DNA from: Desulfovibrio fairfieldensis
GTDB taxonomy: Bacteria > Desulfobacterota > Desulfovibrionia > Desulfovibrionales > Desulfovibrionaceae
Direction: 5' to 3'
DNA length: 64,000 nt
Assembly: GCF_001553605.1 (NCBI RefSeq)
Contig: NZ_CP014229.1
Span: 1-64,000, forward strand
Within the stretch, counting starts at the first letter, position 1, and each line of letters begins with the position of its first letter. The position numbers were made by a program, and so were the translations under genes. Below the pieces are notes generated by a model that made no database searches, was not told the DNA's origin, and saw only the letters and a program-made list of their open reading frames with translations. Shown here piece after piece: positions 56,459 through 64,000 of the stretch.

Positions 56459-59400
56459 ATGCACAACGACGATGCCATAATCGCCTCCCTTGCCGCGCCT
56501 TCCGCGTCGCTCGCGCTGGAAACCTTCCGGCGCGTCCTTCTGCCTGTCGGCGGTCCGGAGACGGATGCCGCGCTTGTCCTGGCCGCGCCTTGCCTGAGCC
56601 TGCTGCGCCTGGGCGCGGCGCGCGGCGCGCCCACCGCCCTCTGGGTCGGCATTGCTCCTTCCCGGTCTTTTTTCACGGACGCTGTTGTTTTTTCCCGCGC
56701 CCTGCAAGAGGCTCTCGCCGGGGATGCGGCGGGTTCGGCCCTTATCGGCGCGCCGCGCCTGCTGACAACGGATTTCAGCCCGGAACTGCTGGAAGAGGCG
56801 GACCGTTTTCTGGCGGAAAACACGCATGCCCAGCTGGCTCTTGTGTTCTGCCGCCCGCAAGGGAACGAAGCGGGTGTCGGCGGCGGCTGGATCTGTGAGC
56901 CGTTGCTCCTGCGCCGGTTGCCGCCCGAGGAGGAGGCGTCAGCCTCGGCATCCGGACCGTCCGTGAGCTCCCCGGACCGCGCCCCGGCCCTGGCCGGAGT
57001 CGTCGGCGCATTCGACGGCAATGCCGCGCGGGAGATCAGGGAGCCGGATGAACTGGTGTTGGACGGCGTGCGCTATGTGGATCTGCGCCAGAACGGTCTG
57101 GACTGGCGGCTGGCCGGAATCAATCCGCTCTGGCGGCAGGAGCTTCTGAGCCTGGGCGCAAGCCCGGACGCCGGGGCCGTCAGCGCCCTGGAGGCGCGCG
57201 GCCTGTGGCTCGCCCCGGCCATGCCGGCGCCGCCGCTGGCGGTCATGTGCTGCGGCCTGGGCGCGGTCTGGCCGGGCATGGGGCGCGAACTGTACGACAA
57301 TTTTCCGGCGGCCAGGGCGGCCATGGAGCGCATCGCGACGGTGGCCGACTGGGATGTGCTCGGGCTCATGGACGAGACGGATGTGGAAAAGATCAGCCTT
57401 ACCCGCTGGCAGATCCCTTACCTTTTTCTGCTGGAATACGCCCAGTGGAGCCAGTTCGTCTCGCTGGGGCTCGCTCCGGCCCTGATGTGCGGCCACAGCC
57501 TGGGCGAACTTATCGCGCTCTGCTTCGCGGGCATTTATGAGCCGGAGGTTGCCTGGTACATCCTGGACACCCGCGCCGTGCACATGGCCGAGCTGGAGGC
57601 CAAGGCCACGCGCGAAACCGGCATGATGGCCGTGCACGCCGACGCTGGAGTCATTGAGGAAGCACGCAAAACCTGGCCCGCGCTCTATGTTTCCAACTAC
57701 AATACCCCCCGGCAGTTCATTCTGAGCGGGCCGCGCGAGGTCCTGCTGGAAGCCCGCAAGCATATGCGCAAGCGGCGCATCCCGGCCATCATGCTCAATG
57801 TCAGCCTGGCGTTTCATCATCCGAGCATGCGCGTGCTGCGCGATCTTTCCCAGCGGCGGCTGAACGCTCTTGAAATGCACGCGCCGCGCCTGCCTATGCT
57901 CAGCGACATCACCACCGGCTTTTATCCCCGGGAGCAGCCGGACATCTGCCGCTACATCACGGACTTGGACGAAAATTCCGTGCGCTGGGTGGAAGGCGTG
58001 CGCGCCATGTGGGAGCGGGACGGCATCCGCCATTTTCTGGAACTGGGGCCGCAGGATACGCTCTGCGGTCTGGTGGGGGATATCGAGCCGCGCGCCCTGT
58101 GTTTTTCCGCCGGGCGAAAGGGCAGGGAAACCGAGGGCCTGCGACAGGCCTGCGCCCGGTTGTATGCTCTGGGCCATCTGCCGCGCGCGGCCATCCGCGC
58201 CAGGGCCGCGGCCTTGGTCGGGCGAAGCGTAGCGGCGCGGGAGAGCACCGCGCCGGGCAAAGTTCCGGCGGCTTCGGGCACGGCCGCCCCGGCGCGCGCC
58301 GCGTCCGGCGTCACTTCCGGCCAGATGGACATTGTGCTCGAAGTGCTGGCGAAGGCCAGCGGCAGGCCTGTGGAGGAACTGCGGCCCGAGATGGACCTGC
58401 GCTACGATCTGGCCCTGCGTTCGAGCCGTTTTCCCCTGATCCTCCAGGAGGCCGAACAGCGCCTGGGCCTGAGCGTCAATTTTGAGGACCTCTTGCAGGT
58501 GGCGACCATTGGGGATCTGGCCCGCGCCCTGACTGGCGCAAAGACCGGCGCAAAGGCCGACGCGGAACGGAAGAGCGGGGAGTCCTCGCCCGGTCCGGAA
58601 CATAAGCCCGCGCCTGAATATGCCCGGAACCGCGCTCTTGCGCCCCTCTGCCGCTTTGCGCCCCGCCCGCCGTACGCGGACGGCGGTAATGCCTCATCGC
58701 CCGTAAAGCCGTGTCCTTCCCCTCTGCCCCTGGACCCCTGCGGCCAGGGACTGCCGTTGCGGCGCGGCGATGTGGTGGCGCTTTGTGTTTTTGACCGGGA
58801 CCTGCTGCCGCAGTTGTTGAGCGGCCTTGCGCCGCTGGGCTGCACGCTGGCGCCGCCCCTGGACCTGCTGGACGTCTGCGCGCCCCTGGCCAAGGCGGGC
58901 GCGCGTCTGACGCCGCTGGACGTTACCTGTGCCGCAAGGCCGGACGCCGAAAGCCTGCGCGCGGCCTTCCGCCGACTTGCCGCCGAGGAAGGACGGGTGG
59001 ACGGCGTATTTTTCGTGCCCGCGTCCGAGGCCAACGCCGCCGCTCCGGCCCTGCTGGAGGATTGCCTGCGCCCGGCGCTGGCGCACGGGCTGCGCTACGC
59101 CTGCTGTTTCAATCGCGTGCCCCTGACGCCCGCCGCCGTGGAGCGGGCCTTTGCCGCCGGGCCCTCGTCCGCGCGCCTGTCCGGCCGCCTGAGCGCTTTG
59201 GCCCGCGAGGGGGGCTTTGCCTGCCGCGCCGTTGAGCTGCTGGATGACGGTCGGCGGGCCGGGCTCAATGAATTGGGCGACATGCTGGCCCGCGAGCTGT
59301 TGCGCGGGGGCTGCGAAAGAGTGATCTGGGGCCGGGAAAATGCCCTGCGCCCGGATTGCGCGCCGCGCGCCCTGCCCCTGCTGGAAAGGCCGGAGTTTTT

Positions 59401-60421
59401 CCCGCTGGTTTTTCCCGATCCGCGGCCGCCGCTCCGGCCCACGTCCACCCTGTTCCAGGGGGCCTGCCAGTTTTCCCGTTTCGCGGATCCGGCGCTTTCC
59501 GCCCACGGCGGGCGGGGCTCCAATGCCGTACAGGCGTCCGCGCCCTGGCTGCCGGCCAGCCGCGCCCTTCAGGCCCTGCTGGAAGGTTCCCGCCTGTTCC
59601 TGCCCTGGTTGGCGGTCACCGGCCTGTCCGACGTGCGCTTTCATGAGCCGCCCCCGCTGCCGACCGGCATTACCCGCGAATGCCGTCTCACTGTGGAAGC
59701 CCGGCCCTGGTTGATGCATGACCGGGTCATGACCCGTATGTGCCGCGCGGACCTCGTTGTCCGCCAACTGACGGACAACGGCCGCCATACGGAGCAGTAC
59801 GCGCCGGTGGCTGAAGGCATGGTGCTGCTGGCCGCCGCCCCCGCCGAAGTACCCCCGCTCTGGCCCGCCGCCGGTGCTGACGGCGTCGATGGAAAGCCGG
59901 TGGACGGCGAGGGGCGGGAGGAATTGGCCGTATTTTACGATGCGCTGGGGCTGGACGCTCCCTGGCGTTTGCTGTCCGGCTTTGCGGTTCTGCCCGAAAA
60001 TATGTACCGGGCCGCTTTGCCCACACCGGAAGAGCCCATTGCTCCCGAAGGGAATTGGGGCTATACTGATTGCCTGTATATGGTGGAGGGGATCGTGCAG
60101 GCCGCGTCGCTGGCCTTGGCCCTGGCCCGGCAAGGGGACGGCCCGGTGCGCGCGGATGGTGTCGGCATGGCCGCCGAATTGTGCCGCTGGCGGCTCAATG
60201 CGGCTGGTTTCATCCGTTTCGGCGGCGAGCGCGGGGCAAAGGGGCCCTGGCGTCTGCAATTGCGGCGTTCCTGGGCCGACGGCAGATTGCAGCGCTTTGA
60301 CGCTCAGATTTCCGATGCGCGGGAGCGCGTATTGCTGACCCTCCATCACCTGGAATTTGACCGGCTGGAAACGGCGTCTCTTGAACAGGAGCCGCCGTCC
60401 GCCGTCGTTGCGCAACCTTGA
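56459..60421 (+). CDS. Type I polyketide-synthase-like protein: AT, ACP, KR-like and DH-like domains, no ketosynthase
   Basis: A 1320-residue protein. Residues 1-250 are unrecognised. An acyltransferase (about 260-570) has GHSLGE with S347, R372 and AFHHPSM with H453, but its N-terminal GQGxQ motif reads GLGAVWPGMG, so the oxyanion glutamine is replaced. An ACP-like domain (about 620-690) shows LALRSSRF where LGxDSL is expected; the serine is kept, the aspartate is arginine. Residues about 750-1000 resemble a worn SDR/ketoreductase, and about 1010-1310 a double-hotdog dehydratase-like region. No ketosynthase motif is present. Domain limits are approximate. It probably works with a separate ketosynthase, and with the divergent oxoamine synthase. 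Confidence 0.75.
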   Translation: MHNDDAIIASLAAPSASLALETFRRVLLPVGGPETDAALVLAAPCLSLLRLGAARGAPTALWVGIAPSRSFFTDAVVFSRALQEALAGDAAGSALIGAPRLLTTDFSPELLEEADRFLAENTHAQLALVFCRPQGNEAGVGGGWICEPLLLRRLPPEEEASASASGPSVSSPDRAPALAGVVGAFDGNAAREIREPDELVLDGVRYVDLRQNGLDWRLAGINPLWRQELLSLGASPDAGAVSALEARGLWLAPAMPAPPLAVMCCGLGAVWPGMGRELYDNFPAARAAMERIATVADWDVLGLMDETDVEKISLTRWQIPYLFLLEYAQWSQFVSLGLAPALMCGHSLGELIALCFAGIYEPEVAWYILDTRAVHMAELEAKATRETGMMAVHADAGVIEEARKTWPALYVSNYNTPRQFILSGPREVLLEARKHMRKRRIPAIMLNVSLAFHHPSMRVLRDLSQRRLNALEMHAPRLPMLSDITTGFYPREQPDICRYITDLDENSVRWVEGVRAMWERDGIRHFLELGPQDTLCGLVGDIEPRALCFSAGRKGRETEGLRQACARLYALGHLPRAAIRARAAALVGRSVAARESTAPGKVPAASGTAAPARAASGVTSGQMDIVLEVLAKASGRPVEELRPEMDLRYDLALRSSRFPLILQEAEQRLGLSVNFEDLLQVATIGDLARALTGAKTGAKADAERKSGESSPGPEHKPAPEYARNRALAPLCRFAPRPPYADGGNASSPVKPCPSPLPLDPCGQGLPLRRGDVVALCVFDRDLLPQLLSGLAPLGCTLAPPLDLLDVCAPLAKAGARLTPLDVTCAARPDAESLRAAFRRLAAEEGRVDGVFFVPASEANAAAPALLEDCLRPALAHGLRYACCFNRVPLTPAAVERAFAAGPSSARLSGRLSALAREGGFACRAVELLDDGRRAGLNELGDMLARELLRGGCERVIWGRENALRPDCAPRALPLLERPEFFPLVFPDPRPPLRPTSTLFQGACQFSRFADPALSAHGGRGSNAVQASAPWLPASRALQALLEGSRLFLPWLAVTGLSDVRFHEPPPLPTGITRECRLTVEARPWLMHDRVMTRMCRADLVVRQLTDNGRHTEQYAPVAEGMVLLAAAPAEVPPLWPAAGADGVDGKPVDGEGREELAVFYDALGLDAPWRLLSGFAVLPENMYRAALPTPEEPIAPEGNWGYTDCLYMVEGIVQAASLALALARQGDGPVRADGVGMAAELCRWRLNAAGFIRFGGERGAKGPWRLQLRRSWADGRLQRFDAQISDARERVLLTLHHLEFDRLETASLEQEPPSAVVAQP

Positions 60422-60471
60422 CATGGCGCGGCGCCGTTTTCCGGCGCAAGCCCGCAAAGGGTCAATCACCG

Positions 60472-61938
60472 ATGCCGCATTTCGCATTACTCACGCCGTC
60501 AGCGCGCGTTTTCCTGCCGCTGCTCATGGCCCTGACCCTGTTTTTCCCGGCCTGCGCTTCCAACAAGGCCGGACTCAAGTCGCCGGAACTGCCGGCCAGG
60601 CACTGGCTGGAGGAAGCGCCGGGCGTACCCGTGGAAAACAAGACCAAGCTGGAAGCCGCCGTGCCCAACCTGTACGACGCGGGCAAAACTTTCGGCTTTG
60701 AGGACTGCGTCTTCCTGACCATCCAGCAGTCTCCCCTGCTGGTCAACAGCGCCGTGAACCTGGAAATCAAACGCGTGGCCCTCACCGACGCGGTCTGGAA
60801 GTATCTGCCCGAGCCGCGCATGACGCTGCAGGTTTCCAACAACCTGACCCGGCTGAACATGGACAGCAAGGATACGCCCGGCGATTACGGGCGGACCAAG
60901 TTGCGGGTGGGCTTTTACGCCGCGTTTCCCAATCCCGTGGCCACCTATTTCGAGCATCAGGTGCAGAAGATCATGGTCAATCTGGCCATTTCCACGCACC
61001 GCAAGGCCATCGGCGAAGCCATTTACAAAATCGCCCAGGCTTATCTGAAGCTTCAGGCCCAGCGCAACATCGTGGCCGCCCAGAAGGAACTCCTGCCTGT
61101 GGGCAAGGAGCTGATCTCCTACTGGCAGCAGGTGGAGTCCGTGGAAGGACGCCAGGGCGTGTCGCTCAACCTGGCGACCCAGCACCAGCGCGAACTGGAG
61201 CTGACCGTCGAAAAGACCACGATGGAAGAGATCATGCAGCGCACCCAGCTCAAGATCCTGGCCGGGGTGGAACCGCAGCAGCGCCTGAATGTGGATACCG
61301 GAAGCGCCGACGGGATTCTGGCCGGTTTTGACGGACACGGGCTGAAGTGGGAAGAGCGCTGGCCCGCCACCGAGGACGATCTGCTGCTGCGCGCCCAGGT
61401 CAAGCTGGGCGACTACAATATCATGGTGGCCTGGGCCCAGTATATCCCGGACATGTCCATTCAGATCAACAACAGTCCCCCGGCCGGACAGTACCAGCCG
61501 GTCAGCGGCCAGGAAGACACCTTCCTGCACCTGACTTTTGACTTCCCCCTGCTGGACTGGGGCCGCCGCTATCGCGGCGTGCAGACCGCCCGCATGCAGA
61601 AGGCCCAGGCCTTCCACGAAATGGCCCGCAAACGCACGGATTATTCCAATACCTGGCTGCAGGCCGAGCAGCGCGTGGCCCTGGCTGAAACTCAGCTCAA
61701 GCTGGCCAAGACCCGCTTCGGCACGGCCGAACTGCAGTACAAGGAAGCCCGTATTTCCTTCAACGAAGGCACGGAACAGCTGCCCGTGGTGGCCGAGCGC
61801 CAGGAGGCCATGACCAACGCCCGTATCGCTTATATCGAGGCGGAGCTGGAATATAAGCTGGCCAATCTGGAATGGATGTACGTCGCCAATCTGCTGCAAG
61901 AGCGTTTCCTGGGCCTGCCCGCCAAGGAGTTCATGTGA
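60472..61938 (+). CDS. TolC-like outer-membrane efflux lipoprotein
   Basis: A 488-residue OEP-family protein with a lipoprotein signal ending in FPAC. Two long alpha-helical repeats follow, typical of TolC: KAIGEAIYKIAQAYLKLQAQRNIVAAQKELL in the first half and RVALAETQLKLAKTRFGTAELQYKEARISFNEGTE in the second. It should form the outer-membrane channel of a trans-envelope exporter with the HlyD-like adaptor that overlaps it. The ATG at 60472 is chosen; an upstream TTG overlapping the PKS stop is unlikely. Confidence 0.85.
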   Translation: MPHFALLTPSARVFLPLLMALTLFFPACASNKAGLKSPELPARHWLEEAPGVPVENKTKLEAAVPNLYDAGKTFGFEDCVFLTIQQSPLLVNSAVNLEIKRVALTDAVWKYLPEPRMTLQVSNNLTRLNMDSKDTPGDYGRTKLRVGFYAAFPNPVATYFEHQVQKIMVNLAISTHRKAIGEAIYKIAQAYLKLQAQRNIVAAQKELLPVGKELISYWQQVESVEGRQGVSLNLATQHQRELELTVEKTTMEEIMQRTQLKILAGVEPQQRLNVDTGSADGILAGFDGHGLKWEERWPATEDDLLLRAQVKLGDYNIMVAWAQYIPDMSIQINNSPPAGQYQPVSGQEDTFLHLTFDFPLLDWGRRYRGVQTARMQKAQAFHEMARKRTDYSNTWLQAEQRVALAETQLKLAKTRFGTAELQYKEARISFNEGTEQLPVVAERQEAMTNARIAYIEAELEYKLANLEWMYVANLLQERFLGLPAKEFM

Positions 61939-62936
61939 TGCCGTCCCTTATTTCCCCTTCGCGTTTTCTTCAGCGCGCGCATTGCCCGGGCCGCCCAACC
62001 CGTGTGTCCCGGGTCTTCCGTGCCGCACTGGTCGCGTTGGCCGCGCTGCTCTGGGCCGCCCTCTGGCCGGTCGCCTCCGGCCCGGCTCTGGCCGCCGAAT
62101 CCGCTGCGTCCACTACCATCCTGACCGGCAAGGTGGTCACCACCGTAACCCGCGCCGTGCCCATCCCCTTTAACGCGGTAGTGGACGAAGTGCTGGTCAA
62201 GTCCGGCGACGCCGTGGAAAAAGGCTCGCCGCTCCTGCGCTACCATCTGCAGGAAGAAGCTGAACGGATTTTGCAGCGCGAAGTGACCATCGGCGCGGCT
62301 ACCGAGAGTCTCAAGGGCCAGGTGCTGGACTTTGAGCGGCAGCTGGCCGAGACCACGGCCCAGCGCAACAAGGCCCGCCAACTGGTAGCCTCCGGCCTGG
62401 GTTCCCGTCAGGCTCTGACCCGGCTGGAGGACGATGTGGACTCCCTCAAGCGCCGCATCGAGCTGTTGCGCACCACCATCCAGAAGACCGAAAGCAACTT
62501 CGCCTCCCGCCTCAGGGAGCTGGAAGGTTATTACGGCGTGCCCATCAAGGAGGGCGAACAACTGCCCGTCACCCTGGTGCTAACCTCGCCCATCAAGGGC
62601 TATGTGCTTTCCCTGGACTCCACGCTCAATCCCGGCACGGTGCTGGCCGCCGGCACCATGCCCATTCGCGTGGGGCAGCTCAATCCCGTGCTGATCCAGG
62701 TGCCGGTCTATGAGGCCGAAGTGAGCGGCATCAAGGAAGGCGACACCGCCGAAGTGGAAATCCCGTCCCTGGGCAACCGGAAATTCACGGGCACGGTCAA
62801 TGAGATTTCCTGGGTCTCCAACGACATGAGCGTGGGCAATCCTTCCTATTACACGGTGGAGCTGACCGTGCCCAATCCCGACCTTGAATTGAAGCCCGGT
62901 TTCAAGGCCGTGGTGCGCTTCAGCGGCGGCAGGTAA
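61938..62936 (+). CDS. HlyD-family periplasmic adaptor (membrane fusion) protein
   Basis: A 332-residue adaptor. An N-terminal hydrophobic anchor (AALVALAALLWAALWPVASG) comes first. A lipoyl half-motif follows (IPFNAVVDEVLVKSGDAVEKGSPLLRY), then a coiled-coil hairpin (about 95-190), then the second lipoyl half (LTSPIKGYVLSLDSTLNPGTVLAAG) and a beta-barrel domain. The ATG overlaps the TolC-like stop (TGATG). No ABC or RND pump gene lies in the window, so the inner-membrane partner should be further right or elsewhere. Confidence 0.88.
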   Translation: MPSLISPSRFLQRAHCPGRPTRVSRVFRAALVALAALLWAALWPVASGPALAAESAASTTILTGKVVTTVTRAVPIPFNAVVDEVLVKSGDAVEKGSPLLRYHLQEEAERILQREVTIGAATESLKGQVLDFERQLAETTAQRNKARQLVASGLGSRQALTRLEDDVDSLKRRIELLRTTIQKTESNFASRLRELEGYYGVPIKEGEQLPVTLVLTSPIKGYVLSLDSTLNPGTVLAAGTMPIRVGQLNPVLIQVPVYEAEVSGIKEGDTAEVEIPSLGNRKFTGTVNEISWVSNDMSVGNPSYYTVELTVPNPDLELKPGFKAVVRFSGGR

Positions 62937-62945
62937 GCCGCCTCC

Positions 62946-64000
62946 ATGAAGCTGAAAAGCATTCCCCGGCGGCTCGGCTATATTCTGGGCGCGCAATGGA
63001 CGCGCGATCTTTCCTGGACCATATTCACCATTCTGCTGGCGCGCCGCAGTCCGGACATCATGGGCCAGATCATTCTGGCCCTGACCTACGGCTATCTGGT
63101 CAAAACCGTGGCCGACGTAGGGCTCAACGATTTTCTGCTTTCCACGTTCGCCCGGCGCGAAGGGCGGCCCCGGGCCTTGCTGGGCGAGGTGAGCTGGCTC
63201 AAAATGGTCGTGCTGCTGGCCGCTTTGGGCGTCACCTGGCTGATCACCGGCTGGCAGCACTACACGCCGGAATTGCGTCTGATCGTGTTCTGCATTGCCG
63301 CCGGACTGGGGCTGGACGCGCTCAGCGATTCCTTTTTCGCGCTCTGCCAGGCCCGTGGAAGGCAGGATGTGGAAATGCGCATCCGCGTGCCGTCGGCCCT
63401 CATCGGCATCGGCTACGGCATTGCCTGCGTGTTGCTGCACGCGCCGCCCATCCTCATAGCTCTTTACAAGCCCCTGGAATCCCTGCTTTGCATCGCTCTG
63501 GCCCTGAGCGCCCTTGGCCGCAATCCCTTGGCCGGGGTGGGCACGAGCGGCATGCTGGATCTGGCCCGGCAAATGAAGAGCGGGCTGATCTTTACCTGCA
63601 TGGCGGCCTGCGCCATGTTTTACAACAAGATCAACGTGATCTTCCTCAAACAATACGGCGGCGACGCGGACGTGGGCGGCTACGGCGTGGCCTGGGAAAC
63701 CGTGGAAGGCCTTTCCGTGCTGGTTTCCAGCGCGCTGCTGGGCAAAGTGATCTTTCCGCTGCTGGCCAAGTCCTGGCAGCAGGATCGCGAGGCGTTCCGG
63801 CGTCTGGCCGGGCAGACCGCGCGCACGCTCTGGGCGGCTTCGTTGCCGGTGATTTTTCTGATCTGCGTGGAGAGCGACCGCTTCCTGCCCCTGATTTACG
63901 GTCCGAACTACGCCAGCGCGGTGACGGCCCAGCGCCTGCTCACGCCGTGCCTGGCAACGGCTTTCCTGCATAATCTGGCGGCATACGCCATGATCGGCAT
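62946..64000 (+). CDS. Oligosaccharide flippase, Wzx/MATE-like (C-terminal part outside window)
   Basis: 351 residues are visible before the right edge. At least eight hydrophobic segments appear, with LGYILGAQWTRDLSWTIFTILLARR at the N terminus and FYNKINVIFLKQYGGDADVGGYGVAWETVEGL in the middle, as in polysaccharide biosynthesis flippases (Wzx/RfbX). It should turn a lipid-linked glycan across the inner membrane. It begins 9 bases after the adaptor gene. Together with the glycosyltransferases it points to a surface glycoconjugate. Confidence 0.82.
   Translation, partial: MKLKSIPRRLGYILGAQWTRDLSWTIFTILLARRSPDIMGQIILALTYGYLVKTVADVGLNDFLLSTFARREGRPRALLGEVSWLKMVVLLAALGVTWLITGWQHYTPELRLIVFCIAAGLGLDALSDSFFALCQARGRQDVEMRIRVPSALIGIGYGIACVLLHAPPILIALYKPLESLLCIALALSALGRNPLAGVGTSGMLDLARQMKSGLIFTCMAACAMFYNKINVIFLKQYGGDADVGGYGVAWETVEGLSVLVSSALLGKVIFPLLAKSWQQDREAFRRLAGQTARTLWAASLPVIFLICVESDRFLPLIYGPNYASAVTAQRLLTPCLATAFLHNLAAYAMIG

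Overview
The window looks like a chromosomal segment of a Desulfovibrionaceae bacterium (Desulfovibrio-like). This rests on high GC, the overall gene style, a selenocysteine elongation factor (SelB), cytochrome bd oxidase in a presumed anaerobe, an ArsP-type permease and many chemotaxis/c-di-GMP sensors. The species call is inference. I see no tRNA, rRNA, CRISPR array or prophage. Both ends cut a gene: an NADH-oxidase-like flavoprotein at the left and a Wzx-type flippase at the right.

Layout. 1-11 kb is mostly minus strand: flavoprotein, selB, cheV, and a five-gene run (GAF protein, two tandem SulP transporters, tRNA-dihydrouridine synthase, ispH). 11-16.5 kb holds a lytic transglycosylase behind a candidate sigma-54 promoter, an OmpH/Skp-like lipoprotein, a YqaA-like membrane protein, a small lipoprotein and cydAB. 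16.8-21.5 kb is a plus-strand catabolic set: FAD amine-oxidase-like enzyme, RidA, MFS carrier, small membrane protein and IclR regulator. htpG follows. 23.7-25.7 kb is an arsR-permease-thioredoxin-like operon whose last gene is split by a 177-bp MITE. 27-36 kb holds an AEC carrier, a hybrid sensor kinase, a BPL_N-domain protein, valS and an exported protein. 36.7-42.3 kb combines a PTS EIIC-EAL fusion with an OprD/chitoporin-like porin and a chemoreceptor with a zinc-binding-type sensor. 42.7-48.8 kb is rpsL-rpsG-fusA, argJ, a lipoprotein and htpX.

From 49 kb to the right end is a surface-glycan/lipid island. On the minus strand are an alpha-oxoamine synthase, two paralogous GT4 glycosyltransferases flanking a WalW-like deacetylase, and an asparagine synthetase. 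Divergently, on the plus strand, are a 1320-residue polyketide-synthase-like protein without a ketosynthase, a TolC-like lipoprotein, an HlyD-like adaptor and a flippase. Together they suggest synthesis, glycosylation and export of an amino-ketide (sphingoid-like) glycoconjugate. The product is unknown.

The non-coding DNA is unusually structured. There are three copies of a TA-flanked element (R1) with a conserved core but different terminal repeats. A second hairpin-rich family (R2) abuts, and appears to form, the stop codons of three genes. A third repeat (R3) carries a tiny ORF, and one R3 copy is interrupted by an R2 element. There is also a perfect 58-bp palindrome.
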